Source of the DNA: a virus
Virus record (IMG/VR): IMGVR_UViG_3300025000_000067
Location: 1-64,000 of that record
Strand: one strand, 5' to 3'
DNA length: 64,000 bases
Part shown: positions 47,172-55,190 of the stretch, piece by piece
Numbering within the stretch: position 1 is the first letter of the stretch
How the letters are laid out: each line of letters opens with the position of its first letter
Made by a program: the position numbers and the translations under genes
The notes under the pieces: model-generated
The model's database searches: none
The model's input: only the letters and a program-made list of their open reading frames with translations
Told to the model about the DNA's origin: nothing

Positions 47172-48303
47172 GGATTGGCATTGTCCTGAAGGATGCACGG
47201 GTGTAGCCCTTTATCAAGGTGCGTGTCCCGATGATCTAGGTCCAGATGAACCATGTGTTAATGGAATCCTTGATGATGAGGAGTACAAAGCTTCAGAAGA
47301 TTCAAGAGATGTTCCTACGCTATTCAAAACTGAGGAGGAGATACAGACAATGGTTGACTTTAACAAGCTGAGAGCTAATAGGGACCAGAAGGATAGGAGA
47401 ACTCAACAGAAGACATCGGGAGTGGTTAAACCGCTCCCTCGGACTTTTGTTGTATTAGACCTAGAGACAACGGGTTTTGATCGTGTTAATGACCGAATCA
47501 TTGAAATCGGCGCGGTGAGATTTACAGATGGTGAGCCTGTGGCCATATTTAATACACTCGTTAACCCAGAAGTGCTTGTAAGTGAAGAGATAACTAAACT
47601 TACAGGGCATACCAACGAGGACCTTCTGAAGGGCATGAGTGAAGATCACGCAATTATCACCTTAATATACTTTCTTCGAAGTGAGCCTATCGTTGGCCAC
47701 AATGTTCTTTTTGACTATGAGCTATTCTACCGGGCTGCTGGAAGAATTGAATGTGGTGTGTGTAACCCCTTAATCGATACACTCACCATTGCACGAGACA
47801 GGCACAAGTACCCTCACAAGCTCCCAGATATGTGTAAGAGGTATAATGTTCACCAAGAAGGCTGGCATAGTGCTTATTTCGATGCCCTAGCATGCGGGGA
47901 CCTGTTACTCGCTATGCACGCAGAGGATAAAAACTACCCCGAGGGTAAACAGGTAGCTGACTATACAAATGTGATTGGTTGGAAGAGGCAGTATGGAGAA
48001 CCTAAGTGGGGACCATCATGGGTAACACTCAAAGGGCAGGGTGATATGCATGTTCAAGAAGGTCCTCGGAAGGCTAGGCAGGTTATGGTGCCTAAGCATG
48101 ATAAACCAGATGCTAAGTGGTTCGGCAAAGGGTGTGCATATCAGGCATGCCAATTTGAAGAAAGTGGTGTTCAAGGGGAAGGTGTAGGTTTTCCAGTACT
48201 GACTGCCTGTAGCCATCCTGAAGCATCACAAAGCATACGAGAAGATAATTGCCAAGCCAACATGCTCTGTCCTATGGGTCTAAGTGATGACCTCCCATTT
48301 TGA
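47164..48303 (+). CDS. DnaQ-like 3'-5' exonuclease with Cys domains
   Basis: ATG 47164 is chosen as the start, overlapping the previous stop. The exonuclease core spans about 97-260: FVVLDLETTGFDRVNDRIIE (ExoI DxE), IVGHNVLFDYELF (ExoII) and HSAYFDALACGDLLLAM (ExoIII HxxxxD), the DEDDh type. The N-terminal region has WHCPEGCTGVALYQGACP, and the C-terminal 60 residues contain further Cys (GCAYQACQF, NMLCPMG). It may proofread or degrade DNA or RNA. CTTCNGAAG occurs twice in the gene. Confidence 0.85.
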   Translation: MIRDWHCPEGCTGVALYQGACPDDLGPDEPCVNGILDDEEYKASEDSRDVPTLFKTEEEIQTMVDFNKLRANRDQKDRRTQQKTSGVVKPLPRTFVVLDLETTGFDRVNDRIIEIGAVRFTDGEPVAIFNTLVNPEVLVSEEITKLTGHTNEDLLKGMSEDHAIITLIYFLRSEPIVGHNVLFDYELFYRAAGRIECGVCNPLIDTLTIARDRHKYPHKLPDMCKRYNVHQEGWHSAYFDALACGDLLLAMHAEDKNYPEGKQVADYTNVIGWKRQYGEPKWGPSWVTLKGQGDMHVQEGPRKARQVMVPKHDKPDAKWFGKGCAYQACQFEESGVQGEGVGFPVLTACSHPEASQSIREDNCQANMLCPMGLSDDLPF

Positions 48304-48324
48304 AAGAAAGGAGTTGAATCTCCT

Positions 48325-48735
48325 GTGGACATGACCCCACACCAAGTACGGGTCTGTAAGAACTGTAAAAATAGGTTTGTTATAGCCTGCGCTTGTTATG
48401 ACAAAAAGCACTGGGAACTTAATTTAGAATGCTATGGCTGTACTCATTGCTTTAACAAAAGTTCCACGGACACTGTAATGTGCTACAGGTGCAATAACTT
48501 TAGTAAAAAGATTATTAAGCTAAAACCAAAAGGAGTTGATGATACAGTGGCAAATATCAAAATTGAGTACAGTGCAACGGACCTAAAAAATCTCGTACTG
48601 AAGGACCTGCAGGAAAAATTCCCAAACCAAAAGATTGAGCTGCATCGAGTAAACATTGAAACTAAGTCTAAGCAGAATTATAAGTCTGAGTGGGAGACTG
48701 CTGATTTTAGAGCTAGTATTAATGTAAATATTTAG
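48325..48735 (+). CDS. Cys-rich zinc protein (136 aa)
   Basis: GTG 48325 follows AAAGGAGTTG. The N-terminal 55 residues contain VCKNCKNRFVIACACYD, LECYGCTHCFN and VMCYRCNN, three paired Cys sets. The C-terminal half is alpha-beta and basic (DLQEKFPNQKIELHRVNIE). A zinc-stabilised nucleic-acid-binding protein is likely. Confidence 0.55.
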   Translation: MDMTPHQVRVCKNCKNRFVIACACYDKKHWELNLECYGCTHCFNKSSTDTVMCYRCNNFSKKIIKLKPKGVDDTVANIKIEYSATDLKNLVLKDLQEKFPNQKIELHRVNIETKSKQNYKSEWETADFRASINVNI

Positions 48736-48752
48736 AGAGGAGTTGATTACTG

Positions 48753-48920
48753 ATGAAAGCTGAGGACTTAGATAGCAAGGCTAATGAAAACGAAACATTT
48801 CGCCAATTTATTCAATACGGTGAAAAAGAGTTTGGTTTAGAGCCACAAGACTTAAATTCAATGTCTGAACAAGAATTAACCGATTATTTAGATTTAATAG
48901 ATTATCTGTGGACTAAGTAA
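48753..48920 (+). CDS. Small acidic protein (55 aa)
   Basis: ATG 48753 follows GAGAGGAGTTG. The product MKAEDLDSKANENETFRQFI, ending LDLIDYLWTK, is acidic and helical. Acidic small phage proteins sometimes mimic DNA, but no specific evidence exists here. Confidence 0.5.
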   Translation: MKAEDLDSKANENETFRQFIQYGEKEFGLEPQDLNSMSEQELTDYLDLIDYLWTK

Positions 48921-48935
48921 AGGAGTTGAATACCT

Positions 48936-49142
48936 ATGCCTCACTGTAAGTGCACACAAACTGACCAAACATGTAAATGTAACGGATGTGCCGAAGCTTT
49001 TGACTGTGATCTATGCCCTGAGCACGGATGTCAGAAGAACCCAGTAAACGGGGCTAGAACAAGCATGTTCCTATGCTTCTATACGCTTAAGCCAGGATAT
49101 AGAGAGGCATGGAAAAAATTAAATAAGGGAGCTGAGAGCTGA
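48936..49142 (+). CDS. Cys-module protein, paralogue 1 (68 aa)
   Basis: CKCTQTDQTCKCNGCAEAFD is followed by CDLCPEHGCQKNP. The same Cys module starts the next two genes, indicating tandem duplication. The basic C-terminus lacks a further domain. Metal binding is likely. Confidence 0.6.
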   Translation: MPHCKCTQTDQTCKCNGCAEAFDCDLCPEHGCQKNPVNGARTSMFLCFYTLKPGYREAWKKLNKGAES

Positions 49143-49615
49143 TGCTATCTAAAACATGTAGTGAAGTTAAAGCAGGGTTGGAGGGTCCTTGTATCCAGCA
49201 TATAGAAAACACTTGCTTATGCTTAGACTGCTCAGAGAGTGGGGACTGTCTTTTATGCCCTAAACACGGGTGCCCTGTGTACCCACAAGATCATAACTTT
49301 ATAGCTGATGTAGAGTTTCAAGGAAACAATGGTGGGGATTATGTGAAGATAAGCCAGACTGTAGGTCAATCTAAAGAATCATGTCTTAATATTGAAGTCG
49401 GTCATTGCTGCGTTGTTACCCTTAGGGCAGTTGTCCCTGTTGAGTTTCTAACATCACTTATTACTAAGTTCATGTTTACCGATACAGAGGGTATGTCAAG
49501 AGCCACGGATGATAAGCTGTCTGACTTTGCTAGAGAAATCATGGACGAATGGCCTAAGGACTTTGTAGATGAGAGGTTGTCTAAAATAGTTGAAGGAGGT
49601 TTTTGGAATGCCTAA
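49142..49615 (+). CDS. Cys-module protein, paralogue 2 (157 aa)
   Basis: NTCLCLDCSESGDCLLCPKH and GCPVYP form the Cys module at 18-50. A C-terminal domain rich in strands and helices follows (CCVVTLRAVVPVEFLTSL). The start overlaps the upstream stop. Function unknown. Confidence 0.58.
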   Translation: MLSKTCSEVKAGLEGPCIQHIENTCLCLDCSESGDCLLCPKHGCPVYPQDHNFIADVEFQGNNGGDYVKISQTVGQSKESCLNIEVGHCCVVTLRAVVPVEFLTSLITKFMFTDTEGMSRATDDKLSDFAREIMDEWPKDFVDERLSKIVEGGFWNA

Positions 49616-50243
49616 AACGTGTACTGATGTTGTAACCAGTCCTAATGGTAATCCTCTAGATTGTCTAAACTGTAGGTGCGTAGGGTGTGGGGAGTATAAA
49701 GATCCCTATAATGCAAACTGTGACTTATACCCAGAGCACGGGTGCCCTAAGTACCCACTAATACCTGAACCTGAGAAATGGTCCTATAACTTTACTGAAG
49801 ACGGTCTATGGGATAATGAAGTCTTTGAAACAGGTGAAGAAGCTTACGAGGCTGGTAAAGCGGAAGCCCTAGATCGTGGGGGCGATACCTTCTACATTGG
49901 CCAGTTGGTGCCTATCACTATTTCTAGTAATGCTGCTGTTGATGTAGATGGGATATTTGATCTAATATCCCAACAATTAGACGATGAGTATGGGTCAGAC
50001 TTCGAGCACGGTGAGCGGTGGTACGATGCCATTACATCCGATGATAAGCTCACCTTGGAGGAGATGCTTAATGCAGCGTTCCACGAGTGGCTTCAGAAGA
50101 CCAGCAACCAACCTACGAGTTTAACGATTATTGACATTGATGAGTACTGCAAGACTGCAAACACATGGGTAGAGAAGCTTAGTACGCAGAAGGCAAAGAG
50201 GCTAAGTGAAAAATTAGGGGAGGATATGCTAAATGAAAACTGA
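49608..50243 (+). CDS. Cys-module protein, paralogue 3 (211 aa)
   Basis: ATG 49608 follows GAAGGAGG; the frame from 49590 has no better site. DCLNCRCVGCGEYKD and CDLYPEHGCPKYP form the shared module. A longer acidic domain follows (EAYEAGKAEALDRGGDTFYI, VDGIFDLISQQLDDEYG). Function unknown. Confidence 0.58.
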   Translation: MPKTCTDVVTSPNGNPLDCLNCRCVGCGEYKDPYNANCDLYPEHGCPKYPLIPEPEKWSYNFTEDGLWDNEVFETGEEAYEAGKAEALDRGGDTFYIGQLVPITISSNAAVDVDGIFDLISQQLDDEYGSDFEHGERWYDAITSDDKLTLEEMLNAAFHEWLQKTSNQPTSLTIIDIDEYCKTANTWVEKLSTQKAKRLSEKLGEDMLNEN

Positions 50244-50658
50244 TATTGAAGTACTCCGGTTCGGGTATAATGATGAACTGTATGCCGTTGTAGAGAAGCT
50301 GAAAGATGTGCATAAAGAGGATCCTACGTCACTACGCATCTTCGAAGTTGAGGGGGAAACTCGACCTCCTAAAGATCTATACATTTATGGATCGGCTAGT
50401 GTTCAGAAGCTCAGGGACTTCTTAAACAGCTTATACGAGCCAGCTAAACACACCAAGGATTGCTCCTGCATTGACTGCATCAATACATCAGCTATGCGAA
50501 TGCTGTTGCAGGAGGCAGTTAAGCTCTTTGAGGGGTTAGATCTTAACCGGGATAGGGCAAATTCTTGGATAGTTAATCTCAGTGAACATGGTCTGCTATA
50601 TGCTGATATTCTAAGGTTAAAAGGGTCCATAAGAGACTTACTAGAGCCCCAAGAATAG
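50233..50658 (+). CDS. Hypothetical protein (141 aa)
   Basis: ATG 50233 overlaps the preceding gene by eleven bases. The N-terminal alpha-beta half is followed by TKDCSCIDCINTSAMRMLL and helices. It closes the operon at a terminator that overlaps its stop codon. Function unknown. Confidence 0.55.
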   Translation: MKTDIEVLRFGYNDELYAVVEKLKDVHKEDPTSLRIFEVEGETRPPKDLYIYGSASVQKLRDFLNSLYEPAKHTKDCSCIDCINTSAMRMLLQEAVKLFEGLDLNRDRANSWIVNLSEHGLLYADILRLKGSIRDLLEPQE

Positions 50659-50668
50659 GGGCTCTTTT
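50643..50668 (+). terminator. Terminator
   Basis: AGAGCCCC pairs with GGGGCTCT, followed by TTTT; the stem spans the stop codon. Confidence 0.85.
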
Positions 50669-50721
50669 CCTTTACTTAGTATGTGGGCAAGCTTACTAAA
50701 ATAAAAGGAGTGGTTCGTACT

Positions 50722-50868
50722 ATGCTAGAGGGTATCAGTGGAATAATTGAGGTCTTTGTTACAGTATTTAAAGATTCAAAATATTTTGTTAAATCATTCA
50801 CTATAGAGGATGTCTGGGGTGGCATAGCCCTAGTGACTGTGCTGTTCGTGCTAAGTATTTTACTATAA
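50722..50868 (+). CDS. Small membrane protein (48 aa)
   Basis: ATG 50722 follows AAAGGAGTGGTTCG. The C-terminal segment GGIALVTVLFVLSILL spans the membrane, and the N-terminal part is amphipathic. Function unknown. Confidence 0.5.
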   Translation: MLEGISGIIEVFVTVFKDSKYFVKSFTIEDVWGGIALVTVLFVLSILL

Positions 50869-50872
50869 ATAC

Positions 50873-50901
50873 TTGTCTATATTTGTTCATCGTTGTATAC
50901 T
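50873..50901 (+). promoter_or_regulatory. Promoter with TTGTTCATCGTTG in its spacer
   Basis: TTGTCT (50873-50878), 17 nt, TATACT (50896-50901). The dispersed element occupies 50883-50895. Confidence 0.7.
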
Positions 50902-50958
50902 ACTTAACAGGGGGATTTTAGGAAGAACTAAAATTTTTAAAGGGATGGTGGACAAGCT

Positions 50959-51291
50959 ATGCCAGTTAAATATCCCAGGCCGGCAGCCGGAGCTGTTGCA
51001 GAACAAACGGATACCTATGTCAAGAAAGAGAAGCACCAAGTGGAATTAACTAAGAACCTACGGAAGCCTAGTGTCACTAAAGCTAAAGAGCCTGTAACTG
51101 ATTGGTTTATACTTCAGGCAGGTGATGACCCGGGTCCAGGAGATGGTACAGAATGGGTATGGAGAAATGACTTTAAGTCCATTCATAGGGGAACTAGAAA
51201 AGAGTGCTTGGATTATATAGTGACCTATAAGCGTAAGAACCCAAAGGATACAACTGAGATGTTCTTGGCCCATGGGTTAAAGGTGATCTAA
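50959..51291 (+). CDS. Hypothetical protein (110 aa)
   Basis: The basic N-terminus (KYPRPAAGAVAEQTDTYVKK) precedes a compact domain with DWFILQAGDDPGPGDGTEWV and KECLDYIVTYKRKNP. It is the first gene after a good promoter. Function unknown. Confidence 0.52.
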   Translation: MPVKYPRPAAGAVAEQTDTYVKKEKHQVELTKNLRKPSVTKAKEPVTDWFILQAGDDPGPGDGTEWVWRNDFKSIHRGTRKECLDYIVTYKRKNPKDTTEMFLAHGLKVI

Positions 51292-51316
51292 TAAAGAGGA
51301 AGAGGAGCTGGCGAAT

Positions 51317-51688
51317 ATGAAAGAGATGGATGTACTACTAGCACGAAAGCTGCTGATTACTCTAGGTGTACTTACTGAAGTCGATGAGCAGGAGAACGGT
51401 GAGATTATTGCTGTACTTACTGCTGAAGACATGGCTGCTTATGAGGATCTTGCTTCACAGGCTGCAGAGATTCGTAATTTAGAGAAGTTACTAAAAGAAC
51501 TTAAGGTTAAAATCAATACGAAAGTACTTGTGCATAATGCCCGTCGGGATATGTGGTGGAACTGCATAGAAATGCGACATGGAGTAACCAAAGAGCAGAG
51601 CACCACTGGATTGCACGTTGATAGGATAAACAATGCACTAAGAAAAGGTATACTGGCTGACAATACCTATGGAATTAATCGGACTTAA
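51317..51688 (+). CDS. Hypothetical helical protein (123 aa)
   Basis: ATG 51317 follows AGGAAGAGGAGCTGG. A coiled-coil centre (AAEIRNLEKLLKELKVKINT) is followed by RRDMWWNCIEMRHGVTKEQS. No family recognised. Confidence 0.52.
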   Translation: MKEMDVLLARKLLITLGVLTEVDEQENGEIIAVLTAEDMAAYEDLASQAAEIRNLEKLLKELKVKINTKVLVHNARRDMWWNCIEMRHGVTKEQSTTGLHVDRINNALRKGILADNTYGINRT

Positions 51689-51712
51689 GTTAAGAAGAGG
51701 AGGAATTTATCC

Positions 51713-52279
51713 ATGAGTAATACTATTGCAGTGAGTTCTTCAGATTACAAAGAATCAGGTTGTGTAAAGTGTGGTTGTGAGTACTGTTATGGACAGGGTA
51801 TAAGTGGTGGAGGCACGACACCTGTAGTATGTGGAGAGTGTGAGACACGATTTATTATCCTTGCAGAAGGCTTAACCAAGTCAAGGATAGGCTTTGGATC
51901 TGGGGATGGCCCCGCATCGTACCCTGAGCTACAAGCACACCCACGAAAAGGTACTCCTAATCATCCATATATAAGACCTGATGTAAAGCCAGAGGGTGGT
52001 GGTGAATACTGGGCACCACGGGGCGTAGGGTATGACCTATCGGGCTTCGTCAAATGTAAGGAGGCCGGGGAGCGTATTGTTAAAATGGTGGAAAAAGGCA
52101 TTGGAAGAACTCCCAAAACTTGGCTAGACTACAGACCATCGGAACCTAAATGGGTACAGGTAAAAGTTCAAGCTGTCGATGGGATTAACCTTGAAACGCT
52201 GTGTGATTTATGCAAAGATGGAATCATAACGGAGCAGAGGATAATTACATCCTTAACCATTGAAGCTCTGACTAAGTGA
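51713..52279 (+). CDS. Zinc-ribbon protein (188 aa)
   Basis: CVKCGCEYCYGQGISGGG and VVCGECETRF form an N-terminal zinc ribbon. The middle is Gly/Pro-rich (GSGDGPASYPELQAHPRKG) and a C-terminal domain has LCDLCKDGIITEQR. It is the last gene before the AT-rich region and ends in a terminator. Function unknown. Confidence 0.55.
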   Translation: MSNTIAVSSSDYKESGCVKCGCEYCYGQGISGGGTTPVVCGECETRFIILAEGLTKSRIGFGSGDGPASYPELQAHPRKGTPNHPYIRPDVKPEGGGEYWAPRGVGYDLSGFVKCKEAGERIVKMVEKGIGRTPKTWLDYRPSEPKWVQVKVQAVDGINLETLCDLCKDGIITEQRIITSLTIEALTK

Positions 52280-52287
52280 TCTTCTGA

Positions 52288-52321
52288 AGCCCTAGTGCCA
52301 CAAGGCATTGGGGCTTTTCCT
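52288..52321 (+). terminator. Terminator before AT-rich region
   Basis: GCCCTAGTGCC pairs with GGCATTGGGGC with G-U and a mismatch, followed by TTTT. Confidence 0.7.
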
Positions 52322-52797
52322 ATACCCGCTCAATGCCCTCTCATATATGCCTTTGACGAATGTTACATAATAAGCATATGTAACATTCAGGTTTAAGTGG
52401 GGGGTGCTCCTATACTCCTAGATGCCTCCTATAAATGGGCTAAAAATCCATGACAGAATACTCTGACAGGGTTTATGCAGTCGAGTGCATAATTATGCAT
52501 AGGTGTTTTCTTGCAATTCTTAGGAGCCTATAGTATAGTATAGGGATTTTTAAAATGGGGTGTTTTCATGTGAAAAGGAAAAATGTTACAAGTAGCTGTA
52601 ACCCTTGGTATCGCTGGGTTTGGGCATTTATTACAAAAGTATCCATGTAAAAAATTAGGATATTTTTAAGATGGGGTGAGAGGCTCAGAGAATTGGACTA
52701 ATGGTCTGACTATTGGTAAGACGAAATTGTAAATAAATGGAGCCAAAAATGGGGGCAAAATGAGGCCTTTTTGCCTTTTTGAAAAAAATTTTCTCGA

Positions 52798-52819
52798 TTA
52801 CGTACGAGTTGGTAAGTAA
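52798..52819 (+). repeat. 22-bp dyad site, left arm of pair 2
   Basis: TTACGTA-CGAGTTGG-TAAGTAA, preceded by TTTTCTCGA. It differs from the 4934 site at two positions. Confidence 0.85.
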
Positions 52820-52969
52820 TTATTAAAGACACAAAGAAAAAAGGGGTCTATAAAAAAAAAAAATGGTTTTTGTACCAATACTGCAAATTTGTTCATAGTT
52901 GTTCATAAAAAAGTGCACAAAAAAATAAAAAAAAAATTTGCAAAAAATAAAACGCTTGGCACCTGATAA

Positions 52970-52991
52970 TTACGTATCAACTCGTACGTAA
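52970..52991 (-). repeat. 22-bp dyad site, right arm of pair 2
   Basis: TTACGTA-TCAACTCG-TACGTAA, followed by TCGAGAAAA. With the left arm it forms an inverted repeat of about 32 bp with two mismatches. Confidence 0.85.
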
Positions 52992-53178
52992 TCGAGAAAA
53001 CCTTGAAAACAGTTAAAATGACCTATTTTTGAAATATATTTTAAAAATGTAGTGTATAAAGTGCATAAAAATTCATAAGAAAACGACAAAGGAAATAAGT
53101 ACTTTAAGGATGAAAAAATAGTTTTATTTATATTAGGTTTATTTTTTATTTCTTCTTATATATGTATTTTAAAATTGT

Positions 53179-53237
53179 TTGTTCAAAGTTGTGAACTATT
53201 GTCTATCAATTTTCTTATAGATGTGGTAAAATACTCC
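53179..53237 (+). promoter_or_regulatory. TTGTTCAAAGTTG element before terminase genes
   Basis: Exact element at 53179-53191, followed by a TAAAAT box near 53227. It is the only promoter-like region upstream of the small terminase gene. Confidence 0.55.
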
Positions 53238-53301
53238 ATAGAATTCCTCGGACGCAGGTCCTGGGAGTCCCTATACACCTAGGGAGGAGGCGATTTTACC
53301 C

Positions 53302-54123
53302 ATGGGGCATAAACTAATATCTAAGATAAAGCAGGCTGCAAAACCTGTTAAGTATACACCTGAAGAAATAGCAGTAGCAGAGGCCCCAAAAATAGCTAAA
53401 GGGAAAAGACAACGCATGCAACTAAATATGCCCGTCCCTGCCACACAGACTAGGGTTATAGCTGTTAGCAAAAGAAAAAACCCCATAACAGCACGCAAAG
53501 TACTAACGGGCAAGTCTCCGAAGTATGTGCAGCTTGAGGTTAGAGGTTCTGGCGATAAGGTATATACAATTGTCGTTCCTGCTAGCTACAAGAACGTGAT
53601 ACCGAAGACCTGGAGATGGAACCCTAGGCGCTACAAGGCTGCTGATATGATAGGTGCTGGGCATCCTATTACCCAAATAGCTAAAGTGCTAGGCATGCAT
53701 AAGTCTATGATCTATGCATGGTTGCAGCATCCAGAGTTCAAGGGTCATGTTAATGGGCTCGTGATGGAGACAGGATGGGCCAATAAGCAGGAGCGGATTG
53801 CAGGGCTTAACAAAGTGACCCGCTTACTCTTTGATAAGGTTGTAGCGGAGATTGATGGGGTTAACTTAACAGATAAGTCTATTGGCCCAGTGCTAACAGC
53901 CATCCAAACGATTGCCAAGCAGATCGCTCAAGAAAAAGATGAATTTGTAGAGCAATCGAAGGTGGAGCAGAATACCAACTTGAGCGGTGTCGTTGGTATA
54001 GCTATCGCTAATATTGATACTATAATGGCCAGCAAAAGCGCTGAAGAACGAAGGGCTTTAGAAGCCCAGTTTAAAGATGTCAGTGATGATGTGATTCGGG
54101 GTATCACTGGTGAGAAGGAGTAG
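53302..54123 (+). CDS. terS: Terminase small subunit-like protein
   Basis: The 273-aa protein has a basic N-terminus, a beta segment (KYVQLEVRGSGDKVYTIVV) and a clear HTH: RYKAADMIGAGHPITQIAKV, LGMHKSMIYAWLQHPEFKGH. This HTH-plus-helices layout matches small terminases of Bacillota phages (phBC6A51 type). A helical oligomerisation region follows. The large terminase gene lies 2.3 kb downstream, with small regulators between. It would recognise the packaging site. Confidence 0.75.
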   Translation: MGHKLISKIKQAAKPVKYTPEEIAVAEAPKIAKGKRQRMQLNMPVPATQTRVIAVSKRKNPITARKVLTGKSPKYVQLEVRGSGDKVYTIVVPASYKNVIPKTWRWNPRRYKAADMIGAGHPITQIAKVLGMHKSMIYAWLQHPEFKGHVNGLVMETGWANKQERIAGLNKVTRLLFDKVVAEIDGVNLTDKSIGPVLTAIQTIAKQIAQEKDEFVEQSKVEQNTNLSGVVGIAIANIDTIMASKSAEERRALEAQFKDVSDDVIRGITGEKE

Positions 54124-54130
54124 AGGGAAT

Positions 54131-54406
54131 ATGAAAATATACATTGCTGGTGCTATAACAGGCAATGAAAATTATCAAGCAGAATTTGCACAGGCTGAGA
54201 AAGAGTTAACGGAATTAGGGAACACAGTGCTTAATCCTGCACTACTACCTAAAGGATTTACACAAGAGGAGTACATGAGTGTATGTATCCCAATGCTTAA
54301 TATTTGTGAGGCGATATACCTACTACGTGGCTGGGAGCCTAGTATTGGTGCAAATATTGGAAAGCTACATGCAGAGCATGTAGGGAAGATAGTTATCTTC
54401 GAATAG
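54131..54406 (+). CDS. DUF4406-like (nucleoside deoxyribosyltransferase-fold) protein
   Basis: ATG 54131 gives MKIYIAGAITGNENYQAEF, then LGNTVLNPALLPKG and the C-terminal WEPSIGANIGKLHAEHVGKI. This is the DUF4406 pattern related to the deoxyribosyltransferase fold, with the SxGAxxE-like end. It may bind a nucleoside or nucleotide sugar. In this setting a role in nucleotide handling or counter-defence is possible but not shown. Confidence 0.72.
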   Translation: MKIYIAGAITGNENYQAEFAQAEKELTELGNTVLNPALLPKGFTQEEYMSVCIPMLNICEAIYLLRGWEPSIGANIGKLHAEHVGKIVIFE

Positions 54407-54504
54407 TAGTTGTTAAACAACCTGCACAACGCCATAGAGTGGACAAACTATGGCTATGAGCGGGTTCGTGTTAAACGAATGAGTAAACAGGGGGAATGAT
54501 TGTC

Positions 54505-54684
54505 GTGCCTAAGATTTGTCAAGTATGCAATGTTACCTATGGAAGTACCAACCAAACGAAATGCAGCTACTGTGAGAGGCCTCTTCAAATTGTATCCAGC
54601 CAGGGCATGTGCCCAAACAGCAGTCTGCAACTTCTCCAAGCGGATATGGAGCAGCATAAGAATCCATACTTTGGTACTCACTAA
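54505..54684 (+). CDS. Small zinc-ribbon protein (59 aa)
   Basis: GTG 54505 lies nine bases after GGGGGA; ATG 54496 is an alternative. KICQVCNVTYGSTNQTKCSY then CERP gives two CxxC pairs. The stop overlaps the next start (TAATG). Function unknown. Confidence 0.5.
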   Translation: MPKICQVCNVTYGSTNQTKCSYCERPLQIVSSQGMCPNSSLQLLQADMEQHKNPYFGTH

Positions 54685-54872
54685 TGGCTAATGTGCTGCA
54701 GGAGGAACCTGCTACAACCCATATGCGGAAGTCAAAGCGGTGTAGCCATTGCAACGGTTCAGGCAAGGTTCCAGTATCTTGTATGATACATAATAACCAT
54801 GGGCTACCTACACGACTAGAACTTAAGGAGTCGTGCCCGGTGTGTAAAAGGCATGGGTTTGTGAAGGTATAA
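54684..54872 (+). CDS. DnaJ-type zinc-knuckle protein (62 aa)
   Basis: The sequence CSHCNGSGKVPVSC and later CPVCKRHGFVKV resembles the CxxCxGxG repeats of DnaJ's zinc domain. It stands alone without a J domain. A peptide-binding or redox role is possible. Coupled to the upstream gene. Confidence 0.55.
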   Translation: MANVLQEEPATTHMRKSKRCSHCNGSGKVPVSCMIHNNHGLPTRLELKESCPVCKRHGFVKV

Positions 54873-54875
54873 GAA

Positions 54876-54904
54876 AAAGATCAACTCGTTAAGAGTTGAT
54901 CTTC
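54876..54904. terminator. Bidirectional terminator
   Basis: AAGATCAACTC pairs perfectly with GAGTTGATCTT around GTTAA and lies between convergent genes. Confidence 0.8.
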
Positions 54905-55056
54905 TGCTGTTGAAGTTTGAACTTAACAGCTAGGTCTTTTATAGCTTCATCTAGTAGTTTAGCAATGGAAATTCTTGAGTCTACTGATAGGTTTTTTAGT
55001 ATTTCGTATGTTTCACGATCAACGGCTGAGCCTAATTTAACCCTATTCTTAAGCAT
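54889..55056 (-). CDS. Ribbon-helix-helix repressor-like protein (55 aa)
   Basis: On the minus strand ATG 55056 follows GGGAGGG. The product MLKNRVKLGSAVDRETYEIL, KNLSVDSRISIAKLLDEAIK has the RHH layout of CopG/Arc-type repressors: beta strand, helix, helix. It is the only minus-strand gene in the packaging region and faces away from the Rha unit, so it probably represses that divergent region. Its end shares the terminator hairpin. Confidence 0.7.
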   Translation of the reverse strand: MLKNRVKLGSAVDRETYEILKNLSVDSRISIAKLLDEAIKDLAVKFKLQQQKINS

Positions 55057-55190
55057 GGGTAGCCCTCCCTAAAGTGGTATGACTTGTAAGTGGAAGCATT
55101 TAGCAGTATAGTATATCCAAGTAATTACTGTTTATGCTACTAGGAAGTACACTAAATGTCAAACTAAATTAGCAAGGGAGTGGGATTAGG

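Larger units (their letters stand above)
52322..53301. other. AT-rich noncoding region with dyads and paired 22-bp sites (candidate origin or partition locus, second copy)
   Basis: No convincing gene is seen in about 980 bp. Dyads are GAATGTTACATA/TATGTAACATTC (52358-52388), the palindrome TGCATAATTATGCA (52486-52499), and the inverted pair at 52798-52819 and 52970-52991 around A-runs. Two TTGTTCA elements (52889, 53179) lie inside. A short frame starting VTSSC-type residues near 52570 is too short to call. The region separates middle genes from packaging genes. Confidence 0.6.

Noticed and set aside
52560-52670. Short reading frames near 52570-52670
   Set aside because: Frames of about 25 codons with a possible ribosome binding site exist, but they overlap each other in different frames and show no domain; too weak to call genes in an AT-rich desert.
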